The notes below the pieces were generated by a model that was given only the letters and a program-made list of their open reading frames with translations, was not told where the DNA came from and searched no databases. From contig JAISKY010000099.1 in NCBI GenBank assembly GCA_031260745.1, positions 1-5,616 of the forward strand: a stretch of 5,616 nucleotides of DNA. The letters are read 5' to 3'. Shown here one piece after another: positions 1-5,616 of the stretch. A program made the position numbers and the translations under genes. This stretch comes from Oscillospiraceae bacterium (GTDB lineage Bacteria > Bacillota > Clostridia > Oscillospirales > Oscillospiraceae). Every line of letters begins with the position of its first letter. The stretch's first letter is position 1.

Positions 1-37
1 GGCAACGCGGGTTAGTTAGTACCGGCGCGTATAACCG

Positions 38-1177
38 CTACGCCGCGCGGAATCTGGCGCGTACTTCCTCAAGTTTGGAGGTGAATTTCTCCATTATGTC
101 GGAGATTTCAATGTGCTGAGGACAGTGTTCCTCGCACGCGCGGCATTTTATGCAGTCCGCTGGCGTTGACGCTCCGGGGAACGAGTTTTGCGAATACGAA
201 TAGCCGGTGCTGTTAGTGTCGCGGAATACGAGCATATTATTGTATATTCCGATGTATATAGGAATTTGTATTTTCTGAGGACAGTGCGTTGTACAGTATC
301 TGCACGAGGTACACGGAATACGCGGTGTGGAGCGTATACGTTCCGCGACTTCTTCAAGTTTGGCGCGTTCCTCCGGCGTAAGCGGCGTAAAATTGTCGAA
401 CGTATTGGCGTTGTCGTTAATCTGCTCCAAGTTTTCCATACCGGATAGCGCGACCATAACTCCCTCAAGGCTCCAGATAAACCTGAACGCCCACGAAGCT
501 ACGGAAACATTGGGGTTAAACGCTTTAAGTATGTCGCCGGCGGTCGAGTCCTGTCCGGCAAGCAATCCGCCCTTGGTCGGTTCCATTACCGAGATTTGCT
601 TATTGTGCTTACGGGCGACTTCGTACAGTTCGCGGGAGCGCACCTCCGGATTTTCCCAGTCGAGGTAGTTGATTTGTAGCTGTACAAGTTCCATCTCCGG
701 GTGTTTCGTCAGTATGTCGTCAAGTTCCGCCGGAGTTCCGTGGAACGAGAATCCGATGTGACGCGTCAGTCCAAGCTCCTTCATTGAGCGCAAATAACCC
801 CACGAATCCAGTTTGTCCGCGAGTTTAATTGACTCGCCGCCCAATCCGTGAATAAAGTAGTAGTCAATGTAGTCGGTTCCGAGCCGTTTCAGCGAAACCT
901 CCAGTTGCTCCCGCTGCTTCGACGGGTCGCTTATCGCGAAGGTCGCGAGTTTCGTCGTGATTGAGAAACTTTCGCGGGGGTGACGCTCAACGAGCGACTC
1001 GCGAAGCGCGTCCTCGGAACCCTCGTAAATGAACGCCGTGTCGAAATACGAGTAGCCCAGTTCCAGAAAGCGGTCAACCATAGCGTTTACCGTTTCACTG
1101 TCGAACCGTCCGTTTTTAATCGGAAGCCGCATATACCCGAATCCAAGTTTTTTAATGCCAAGTTGATTGTCTGACAT
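38..1177 (-). CDS. Aldo/keto reductase with C-terminal double [4Fe-4S] ferredoxin domain
   Basis: Predicted cytoplasmic oxidoreductase of 379 residues, of the aldo/keto reductase type fused to a ferredoxin-like tail. The N-terminal barrel (about residues 8-265) shows the family's catalytic tetrad: Asp46 and Tyr51 in FDTAFIY, Lys76 in ITTK, and His110 in YFIHG. The tail carries two Cys-x2-Cys-x2-Cys-x3-Cys-Pro clusters, at residues 289-300 and 342-353, each suited to one [4Fe-4S] centre. This architecture is common in anaerobes. Electrons presumably pass between the clusters and a carbonyl or related substrate, but the substrate cannot be deduced. The ATG start is backed by AGGAG nine bases upstream and by a promoter of its own, so it may be transcribed separately from mtaB, whose stop lies 126 bases upstream. 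Only 37 bases follow the stop before the window ends. The family is certain; the physiological role is unknown. Confidence 0.93.
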   Translation of the reverse strand: MSDNQLGIKKLGFGYMRLPIKNGRFDSETVNAMVDRFLELGYSYFDTAFIYEGSEDALRESLVERHPRESFSITTKLATFAISDPSKQREQLEVSLKRLGTDYIDYYFIHGLGGESIKLADKLDSWGYLRSMKELGLTRHIGFSFHGTPAELDDILTKHPEMELVQLQINYLDWENPEVRSRELYEVARKHNKQISVMEPTKGGLLAGQDSTAGDILKAFNPNVSVASWAFRFIWSLEGVMVALSGMENLEQINDNANTFDNFTPLTPEERAKLEEVAERIRSTPRIPCTSCRYCTTHCPQKIQIPIYIGIYNNMLVFRDTNSTGYSYSQNSFPGASTPADCIKCRACEEHCPQHIEISDIMEKFTSKLEEVRARFRAA

Positions 1178-1186
1178 AGCTTAAAT

Positions 1187-1191
1187 CTCCT
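1187..1191 (-). promoter_or_regulatory. Ribosome binding site of the aldo/keto reductase gene
   Basis: AGGAG on the minus strand, nine bases before the ATG at 1177. It supports that start. Confidence 0.75.
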
Positions 1192-1208
1192 GTTATGTTT
1201 TTGACAAT

Positions 1209-1237
1209 ATTTTATATCAAATCTAGCCAAAATGCAA
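1209..1237 (-). promoter_or_regulatory. Candidate vegetative promoter of the aldo/keto reductase gene
   Basis: On the minus strand, a -35-like TTGCAT (1232-1237) is separated by 17 bases from a -10-like TAAAAT (1209-1214). Transcription would start near 1202, leaving a leader of about 25 bases that contains the AGGAG site. It lies in the AT-rich gap after mtaB. It is inferred from consensus similarity only. Confidence 0.5.
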
Positions 1238-1303
1238 GAGGTTTTTTCAAGCGCGTATGTCATTATTAACAACAATACCCGCTCCGTGGTTAAAGCGCAG
1301 TTG

Positions 1304-2308
1304 CTATACGGGTTTCTCCGCTCCTCGCATAAGTTCGGCTCTGGCTTTTTTAACGGATTTGTCGATTTGACCGTCCATCTCTGCCGCCTTCGTGCCGGGT
1401 CGCGGAGAGTAAGGAAACACGTGCAGATGGTCGAATCCGCACGACCTGACGAACTCAACGCCGGTATTAAACTCCGCGTCGGTTTCGCCGGGGAATCCTA
1501 CTATCACGTCGGCGGACAGGAACGCGCCGGGAAAGAACTCCCGCAACAGCGTTACGCTGTCCGTAAACCTAGCGGTATCGTAGCGCCGGTTCATTCTGCG
1601 AAGCACGGAGTCGCACCCTGACTGTAGCGACAAATGGAATTTTCCTACGACTTTGCCTTGAATCGCCTCACAAAATTCGCGGGTTATAACTCTCGGTTCC
1701 AGAGAGCCTAATTGCAGACGCATTTTAGGAACTTTCGCGGCGATTTCACGGACAATCTCAGACAAATCCGGTTTTTCAGGTAAGTCCTTGCCGTAGCTTG
1801 CGATTTCAATTCCGGTGATAATCGTTTCTTTTACGCCCTCCGACAAAAATCGCTCGACCTGAGCAACCGCGTTTTCAATCGGTAGACTTTTGCATCTGCC
1901 TCTCGCGAACGGTATAATGCAGTAGGAGCAGTAATTCTCGCAGCCGTCCTGGATTTTCAGTAACGCCCGGCTTCGCTTGGCGGGCTTGCCGCCGGCTTCG
2001 CCCGACGACGACAGTAACTCCGACAACGGCGAAAGCTCCAACGGAGTTACTCCCAAAGTTTCCATCTCCGTTTTGTCGATTTTTGGGTAGCACCCCGCGA
2101 CATAGACGGGTTTGCCGTGAGCCTGAACTTTCCGGATTGCCTGACGGCTTTTTCTCGCCGCTTCCGCGGTTACCGCGCACGTATTAACGATGTACGCATC
2201 CGCGTCAACGTTAACAAGCGTGTGTCCTGTTTCGGACACACGCCTTTCAAGTGACGCGGATTCTGCCTGGTTGACTTTACAACCCAAAGTGATAATTGAT
2301 ATTTTCAT
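1304..2308 (-). CDS. mtaB: MtaB-type tRNA methylthiotransferase, short form without TRAM domain
   Basis: Radical-SAM methylthiotransferase. MtaB enzymes convert N6-threonylcarbamoyladenosine at tRNA position 37 to its 2-methylthio derivative. The N-terminal UPF0004 domain has the three auxiliary-cluster cysteines Cys10 (LGCKVNQ), Cys44 (NTCAVT) and Cys73 (AGCYP). The radical-SAM motif CxxxCxxC is at residues 123-130, followed by SLQSGC, VIVGFPGET (268-276) and YSPRPGT (300-306), all typical of this subfamily. At 334 residues it is about 100 shorter than usual MtaB proteins. It stops shortly after the catalytic domain, so the RNA-binding TRAM domain is missing, and the linker before the radical-SAM domain is also short. 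No other frame downstream supplies a TRAM domain. The start fits the family N-terminus, but no strong ribosome binding site precedes it. MiaB or RimO are less likely because of the LGCKVNQ and KIQDGC signatures. Confidence 0.88.
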   Translation of the reverse strand: MKISIITLGCKVNQAESASLERRVSETGHTLVNVDADAYIVNTCAVTAEAARKSRQAIRKVQAHGKPVYVAGCYPKIDKTEMETLGVTPLELSPLSELLSSSGEAGGKPAKRSRALLKIQDGCENYCSYCIIPFARGRCKSLPIENAVAQVERFLSEGVKETIITGIEIASYGKDLPEKPDLSEIVREIAAKVPKMRLQLGSLEPRVITREFCEAIQGKVVGKFHLSLQSGCDSVLRRMNRRYDTARFTDSVTLLREFFPGAFLSADVIVGFPGETDAEFNTGVEFVRSCGFDHLHVFPYSPRPGTKAAEMDGQIDKSVKKARAELMRGAEKPV

Positions 2309-2363
2309 TGAGTAAATTCTTGGAGCAAGGATAACCTATATTGTTAATCTTTCCGAGTTATTG

Positions 2364-2390
2364 GCAGAGTAGTATATTGGAGTTCTCTGC
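2364..2390 (-). repeat. Inverted repeat between the sulfur enzyme gene and mtaB
   Basis: GCAGAG and CTCTGC form perfect six-base arms around a 15-base loop, in the gap downstream of the trans-sulfuration gene. No T-run follows on the minus strand, so it is not a typical intrinsic terminator. It could be a weak RNA hairpin or chance. Two near-identical seven-base units (TCTGCTT, TCTGCTC) lie at 2386-2399, overlapping one arm. Confidence 0.25.
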
Positions 2391-2402
2391 TTTCTGCTCT
2401 GT

Positions 2403-3539
2403 TTACGCTCTTAGCGCCTGAGCTAAATCAGCTTTCAAATCCTCAACGTCCTCTATACCAACGGACAGGCGCAGGAAACGGTCAGTTATGCCCAGTTTCT
2501 CGCGCTGCTCCCGCGGAACGTCGGCGTGAGTTTGCGTCAGCGGGTACGTCAGTAAGCTCTCAACGCCGCCCAGACTTTCCGCGTACGCGATTACGGAACA
2601 CTTCTCAAGCGCTAGCAGCGCAACGTCTTTGTTAACCGTATTAAACGACAGCATAGCCCCGAATCCTCGGGCTTGCTTCTTTGAGATTTCATAGCCGAGG
2701 TGGTCGGGTAATCCCGGATAGAACACGTCCGTAACCGTTGGCAGCGTACGTAGGAATCCCGCAAGCTCCGCCGCCGATTTCTGCTGACGCTCCATACGAA
2801 CCGCCAAAGTTTTAATCCCGCGTATAACCAACCAGCAATCGAACGGAGCTAAAACCGCTCCGGTGGTTTTAGCGAGCCAGCGTATTTGCTCCGCGACCTC
2901 CGGCGACTTGGATACCAAAAATCCGCACAGAGTGTCATTATGCCCGCCCAAATACTTGGTTCCGCTATGCAAAACTATGTCCGCGCCCAAATCTAACGGG
3001 TTTTGCAAGTACGGAGTTAGAAACGTATTATCGACAATCAGCAACAGATTGCGATTATGGCAAAGCTCCGCGCACTCGGCAATGTCAGTAACCTGCATTG
3101 TCGGATTCGTCGGAGTTTCCACAAAAACCGCCTTAGTGTCCGGAGTTATCGCCGCGGAAACGCTTGATAAATCGGAGGTATTAACGGCGGTGAACTTAAC
3201 GCCGTAGGTTGCCGTTACCTGAACGAACAGTCTTAACGTACCGCCGTAAACATCGTCCGACATAATAATATGGTCGCCCGGCTTAAACAACCCCGTAAGG
3301 CAGTTTACCGCCGCCATACCGCTTGTGAACGCGCACGTGTCAACGCCGTGTTCCAGCGCGGTAACGGTGGCTTCCAGAGCCTCGCGAGTCGGGTTTTTAG
3401 CGCGTGAGTAATCAAAGCCCGTACTTTGTCCGACGCCGGGGTGAACAAACGTAGCGGACTGGAAAATAGGTACGCTGACCGCTCCCGCGCTGTCATACCG
3501 CTTGTCGTGACCGTGGACGCAAATGGTAGACTGTTTCAT
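2403..3539 (-). CDS. PLP-dependent trans-sulfuration enzyme (cystathionine gamma-synthase/lyase family)
   Basis: Cytoplasmic Cys/Met-metabolism PLP enzyme of 378 residues, full length for the family. Visible landmarks are: the phosphate-binding YSR of the neighbouring subunit (Tyr44-Arg46) in FDYSRAKNPTR; the SGMAA loop (73-77); Tyr98 in VYGGT, which stacks on the cofactor; Asp170 in VDNTF, contacting the pyridine nitrogen; the Schiff-base Lys195 in HSGTKYLGGH; SLGGVESL (322-329); and the carboxylate-binding Arg357 in LRLSVGIED. The motifs resemble Firmicute MetI-like cystathionine gamma-synthases (which can also act as O-acetylhomoserine sulfhydrylases) and MccB-like lyases. Sequence alone does not settle synthase versus lyase. 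The ATG is preceded by an AAGAGG site 11 bases upstream. The gene lies 94 bases after an Rrf2 regulator on the same strand, suggesting control by sulfur or cysteine status. No SAM riboswitch or T-box is visible, and the gap is short for either. Confidence 0.93.
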   Translation of the reverse strand: MKQSTICVHGHDKRYDSAGAVSVPIFQSATFVHPGVGQSTGFDYSRAKNPTREALEATVTALEHGVDTCAFTSGMAAVNCLTGLFKPGDHIIMSDDVYGGTLRLFVQVTATYGVKFTAVNTSDLSSVSAAITPDTKAVFVETPTNPTMQVTDIAECAELCHNRNLLLIVDNTFLTPYLQNPLDLGADIVLHSGTKYLGGHNDTLCGFLVSKSPEVAEQIRWLAKTTGAVLAPFDCWLVIRGIKTLAVRMERQQKSAAELAGFLRTLPTVTDVFYPGLPDHLGYEISKKQARGFGAMLSFNTVNKDVALLALEKCSVIAYAESLGGVESLLTYPLTQTHADVPREQREKLGITDRFLRLSVGIEDVEDLKADLAQALRA

Positions 3540-3550
3540 ATTCTAAATTA

Positions 3551-3573
3551 CCTCTTTTGTATGTCTTTTGTAT
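3551..3573 (-). repeat. Tandem direct repeat overlapping the ribosome binding site of the trans-sulfuration gene
   Basis: The minus strand carries ATACAAAAGA twice with one base between (3553-3562 and 3564-3573), a period of 11. The copy nearer the gene merges into the AAGAGG ribosome binding site (3551-3556). It could be a small duplication or half-sites spaced about one helical turn apart. It is seen directly; any role is inferred. Confidence 0.4.
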
Positions 3574-3633
3574 ATTTATTTGCTTGGCTAACTTATTCTG
3601 AGGGACACTCACCTTCGCGCTAATACGAGTAAT

Positions 3634-4080
3634 CTAAAAATTACGCATAAACGACTGTTCAGCCAACTGGTTGTCCGCGTAGTCAAGCATACTCTGAATA
3701 GTGACGCCCTCAAGCATACTCTTAATCGCGTTGTCGAGCGGAACAAACACTTTCTCAGCCAACGCCATCTCGATGTCCGGGGCTTTAATCGGCACGGTAG
3801 TATCAGCGGGCTCCGCGAGAGTGTTCTCTACGCTCTCCAATACCTGCCACGCGGTCAGTTTTATTGGCGGAACGATAAACCTGTAGCCGCCCTTAGCGCC
3901 CTTTACAGACGCGATTATGCCGCGCTTCTTTAGCTGTACAAAGACTTGCTCAAGATATAGTTTTGAAATCCCCAACGCGTTCGCAATATCGTTAAGTGAA
4001 ATGTTCTCACCGCTGTCGCTGTTCCTCGCGATTTGCAATACCGCCGCCAACGCATAGCGACCTTTTGACGAAATTCGCAT
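3634..4080 (-). CDS. Rrf2-family transcriptional regulator, CymR-like, lacking cysteines
   Basis: DNA-binding regulator of 148 residues, close to the usual Rrf2 size. MRISSKGRYALAAVLQIA is the classic family start. A winged helix-turn-helix follows, with ISLNDIANALGISKLYLEQVF (about 27-47) as the helix-turn-helix and VKGAKGGYRF (about 59-68) as the wing. There is no cysteine in the protein, so the three Fe-S ligands of IscR or NsrR are absent. This matches the cysteine-metabolism regulator CymR, whose C-terminus it also resembles. The adjacent same-strand trans-sulfuration gene supports a sulfur role by inference. I chose the ATG at 4080 because GGAGG lies eight bases upstream; the frame stays open to a GTG at 4095, but that start would place the site inside the coding region. 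A strong promoter with an operator-like palindrome over its -35 suggests autoregulation. Confidence 0.9.
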   Translation of the reverse strand: MRISSKGRYALAAVLQIARNSDSGENISLNDIANALGISKLYLEQVFVQLKKRGIIASVKGAKGGYRFIVPPIKLTAWQVLESVENTLAEPADTTVPIKAPDIEMALAEKVFVPLDNAIKSMLEGVTIQSMLDYADNQLAEQSFMRNF

Positions 4081-4086
4081 ATTTTC

Positions 4087-4093
4087 TTCCTCC
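4087..4093 (-). promoter_or_regulatory. Ribosome binding site deciding the Rrf2 gene start
   Basis: GGAGGAA on the minus strand. The GGAGG core ends eight bases before the ATG at 4080. It favours that ATG over the in-frame GTG at 4095, which overlaps the site. Confidence 0.8.
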
Positions 4094-4111
4094 ACTCTAC
4101 AACTCTTAGTA

Positions 4112-4140
4112 AATATACCTCAAAACTCGACATTTGTCAA
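4112..4140 (-). promoter_or_regulatory. Strong sigma-A/sigma-70 promoter of the Rrf2 gene
   Basis: On the minus strand, a perfect -35 TTGACA (4135-4140) is followed by a 17-base spacer and the -10 TATATT (4112-4117). The start of transcription would fall near 4105, giving a leader of about 25 bases. With no clear promoter or terminator further down, this is the likely promoter for the trans-sulfuration gene as well. Confidence 0.75.
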
Positions 4141-4141
4141 G
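4126..4141. promoter_or_regulatory. Candidate operator palindrome over the -35 of the Rrf2 promoter
   Basis: CTCGACATTTGTCAAG is a 16-base imperfect palindrome: GACA and TGTC arms around TT, plus an outer CT/AG pair after one mismatch. It covers the -35 hexamer, where a repressor would block RNA polymerase. The bound protein is unknown. Autoregulation by the Rrf2 protein is a reasonable inference. Confidence 0.4.
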
Positions 4142-4181
4142 AACGAATTTTATTTTTGTACGAAATGTCCTTATTTTCCTT

Positions 4182-4211
4182 GAATATTATAGCCGAAATT
4201 CTCAAATATAA
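4182..4211 (+). promoter_or_regulatory. Candidate forespore (sigma-G-like) promoter of ypeB
   Basis: GAATA (4182-4186) fits the -35 pattern GHATR known for sigma-G. After exactly 18 bases, AATATAA (4205-4211) matches five of seven positions of CATWHTA. In Bacillus subtilis, ypeB is transcribed in the forespore under sigma-G, so this is expected. Alternatively the perfect TATAAT at 4207-4212 could be a vegetative -10, but no good -35 sits 16-18 bases before it. Confidence 0.45.
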
Positions 4212-4224
4212 TTGTATTACAATT
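4210..4224. repeat. Perfect 15-base inverted repeat at the ypeB transcription start region
   Basis: AATTGTATTACAATT has seven-base arms around one central T. It overlaps the end of the candidate -10 and the likely start of transcription, and ends 15 bases before the ypeB ATG. It is suited to a dimeric regulator, less so to an RNA hairpin because the arms leave no loop. Confidence 0.5.
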
Positions 4225-4227
4225 GTC

Positions 4228-4233
4228 AGAGGT
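4228..4233 (+). promoter_or_regulatory. Ribosome binding site deciding the ypeB start
   Basis: AGAGGT lies six bases before the ATG at 4240. The frame stays open upstream to a TTG at 4156, but the extra 28 residues would push the membrane segment inward and have no such site. Confidence 0.7.
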
Positions 4234-4239
4234 ACTGCT

Positions 4240-5589
4240 ATGATTTCACTAAAAAGAAGAACGCTAATACGGTTAGTGTCGTTTACCGCCGCCGCGCTGG
4301 TAGTATTGGGCGGATTTACCGCGAGCGCGAACCAACGCGCCGACCATAACCGGTATTTGCTTGAAGTAAGATACCAACACGCGTTTACGGAGTTCGTAAA
4401 CTCAATCGGAGAAATAGACTCGTCACTGCAAAAAAGCTATTACGCGACTACTCCGCCGATGACCGCGGCGGCGTGCGCGGACGTATACGGAAAAACCACG
4501 GCGGCTTTAGCCGCGCTTGGAAATCTGCCGTTTTCCGACTATCAACTTGAAAATATCGCTTCCTTCGTGTCAAAAACGGGCGATTACAGTTTTATGCTCG
4601 CGAAAAAAGCGTCAATGAGTTCCAATTACACCGACGATGAACTTGTTAATCTGCAATCGCTGTCGCAAATTGCGGGCAAACTTCACGCAAGTCTGCGAGA
4701 GGTTGAAAACGACTTGAGCGGCGGCGCGATAACTATTTCGGAGCTTCAAAACGATAACAGGAAACTTGAGGAAGCCGCCGGAAACTCGCCGGGTTCGCTT
4801 GGCGAGAGCTTCAAGTCAATCGAAAGCGAGTTCCCGGAAATTCCGTCGCTGGTCTACGACGGACCGTTCAGCGAGCATATTAACGCGCGTTCCCCTAAGT
4901 GGATTGAGAACCTGGACGAAGTTGACGAGCAAACCGCGCTGGAAACCGCGAAGCGGTTTTCAGGCGTCGATAGTTTAACCTCGCAAGGTATGCGCGAGGG
5001 TAATCTTCCGTGTTATTACTTCACCGACGGCGATTCCGCCGTGTCCGTAACGGTAAAGGGCGGTAAACCGCTTCAGTTCCGTAAATCCAGACCCGTAAAC
5101 GACTCCAAACTAAGTACGGAGGACGCGCTTGCCAAAGCATCGGAGTTCCTGGACGCGAATGGCTACGGAGAAATGCTCGCGAGTTACCATACTTTGGCGG
5201 ACAATGTTCTGACGATAAACTTCGCGTTTGTTCAGGACGAAGTTATTTGCTACCCGGACCTTGTAAAAATCTGCGTCGCGCTTGACGACGGTATGATTGT
5301 TGGTTTTGAGAGTACGGGTTACGTGATGAATCACGTTGAAACCCGCGAAATTCCGGTCGCGGAGATTGACGAAACAGGAGCCTCGCGGCTAATTTCGTCA
5401 GACCTGACAATCCTGTCAAACGATATGGCGGTTATCCCGACGTCCGGTGAAAACGAAGTTTTCGTCTACGAGTTCAAGTGCGAGAATCCCGACGGCAAGC
5501 ACTATATCGTCTGCGTCAACGCGCTGACGGGTAACGAGGAAAAAATCTTGATTCTGATTGAGGACGAAAATGGAACTTTGGCGATTTAA
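4240..5589 (+). CDS. ypeB: Spore germination protein YpeB
   Basis: YpeB is a membrane-anchored spore protein that, in Bacillus, stabilises and localises the cortex lytic enzyme SleB so that peptidoglycan cortex can be broken down in germination. This protein has 449 residues, almost the same length as B. subtilis YpeB. It begins with basic residues (KRR, 5-7) and a hydrophobic segment (about 12-30) that acts as an anchor or signal. A helical region follows, with YQHAFTEF (45-52), the family-typical TGDYSF (113-118) and LQSLSQIAGKLHASLREVE (138-156). The C-terminal half (about 225-440) reads as successive PepSY-like units, including VALDDGMIVGF (346-356) and the terminal VNALTGNEEKI (426-436), which closely match the Bacillus protein. 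Six cysteines are present, unusual for an exported protein and tolerable in an anaerobe. The usual partner sleB is not upstream; a divergent Rrf2 gene is. A forespore-type promoter candidate precedes it. Confidence 0.92.
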   Translation: MISLKRRTLIRLVSFTAAALVVLGGFTASANQRADHNRYLLEVRYQHAFTEFVNSIGEIDSSLQKSYYATTPPMTAAACADVYGKTTAALAALGNLPFSDYQLENIASFVSKTGDYSFMLAKKASMSSNYTDDELVNLQSLSQIAGKLHASLREVENDLSGGAITISELQNDNRKLEEAAGNSPGSLGESFKSIESEFPEIPSLVYDGPFSEHINARSPKWIENLDEVDEQTALETAKRFSGVDSLTSQGMREGNLPCYYFTDGDSAVSVTVKGGKPLQFRKSRPVNDSKLSTEDALAKASEFLDANGYGEMLASYHTLADNVLTINFAFVQDEVICYPDLVKICVALDDGMIVGFESTGYVMNHVETREIPVAEIDETGASRLISSDLTILSNDMAVIPTSGENEVFVYEFKCENPDGKHYIVCVNALTGNEEKILILIEDENGTLAI

Positions 5590-5596
5590 GCCTAAC

Positions 5597-5616
5597 GGGT
5601 ACGGTATACCGTGCCT
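5597..5616 (+). terminator. Hairpin after ypeB, probable terminator cut by the window end
   Basis: GGTACGG and CCGTGCC (5598-5604 and 5609-5615) pair as seven bases with one G-U wobble around a TATA loop; the outer G-T pair could extend it. It starts eight bases after the ypeB stop. The window ends one T after the stem, so a following T-run can be neither seen nor excluded. Confidence 0.5.

Noticed and set aside
1..37. Possible hairpin downstream of the aldo/keto reductase gene
   Set aside because: Only bulged pairings with a long loop can be drawn, no T-run is visible, and the window is cut here.
1087..1458. Minus-strand frame bridging the end of mtaB and the start of the aldo/keto reductase gene, considered as a frameshifted TRAM domain
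   Set aside because: Its translation shows no TRAM-like pattern and it overlaps both real genes and the promoter between them.
1232..1621. Plus-strand open frame of 129 residues
   Set aside because: It lies almost wholly antisense to mtaB, has no recognisable domain and no ribosome binding site of note. The long frame reflects the GC-rich codons of the opposite gene.
2309..2402. Separate promoter or terminator between the trans-sulfuration gene and mtaB
   Set aside because: A TATACT-like -10 is present on the minus strand but has no acceptable -35, and the inverted repeat at 2364-2390 has no T-run after it.
3540..3633. Possible SAM riboswitch, T-box or intrinsic terminator upstream of the trans-sulfuration gene
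   Set aside because: The 94-base gap is too short for a full T-box or S-box, no conserved core is visible, and the only hairpin (TGAG/CTCA near 3600-3612) is four base pairs without a T-run.
4156..4239. Upstream TTG start extending YpeB by 28 residues
   Set aside because: It lacks a ribosome binding site and would contain the promoter elements. The ATG at 4240 has AGAGGT at proper spacing and gives the family length.

Overview
The window carries five complete protein-coding genes and no RNA genes, mobile elements or CRISPR arrays. A YpeB-type spore protein points to an endospore-forming member of the Bacillota. GC content looks close to 50% by eye. A ferredoxin-linked aldo/keto reductase fits an anaerobic, Clostridia-like lifestyle. 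The exact taxon cannot be read from the sequence.

Layout: four genes run leftward. In transcription order they are an Rrf2-family regulator without cysteines (3634-4080), a PLP-dependent trans-sulfuration enzyme (2403-3539), a short MtaB-type radical-SAM tRNA methylthiotransferase (1304-2308) and a two-cluster [4Fe-4S] aldo/keto reductase (38-1177). Gaps between them are 94, 94 and 126 bases. A good housekeeping-type promoter precedes the regulator (TTGACA, 17 bases, TATATT), and a second plausible one precedes the aldo/keto reductase. No convincing promoter or U-tract terminator lies between regulator, sulfur enzyme and mtaB, so these three could share a transcript. The fifth gene, ypeB (4240-5589), runs rightward, divergent from the regulator. 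It has its own promoter region, which contains a sigma-G-like candidate and a perfect 15-base inverted repeat. A hairpin follows ypeB at the window edge.

Functionally, the regulator and the sulfur enzyme form a likely cysteine/methionine metabolism pair, by analogy with CymR in Bacillus. MtaB would modify tRNA position 37. The aldo/keto reductase is a general redox enzyme of unknown substrate. YpeB acts in spore germination, normally together with the cortex lytic enzyme SleB. SleB is not encoded in this window.

The most unusual signal is compositional: reading by eye, I find no GATC, no GGCC and no CATG anywhere in the 5616 bases, although the other self-complementary tetramers occur. Otherwise the genes look like ordinary chromosomal genes, and I see no clear sign of an undescribed multi-gene system.
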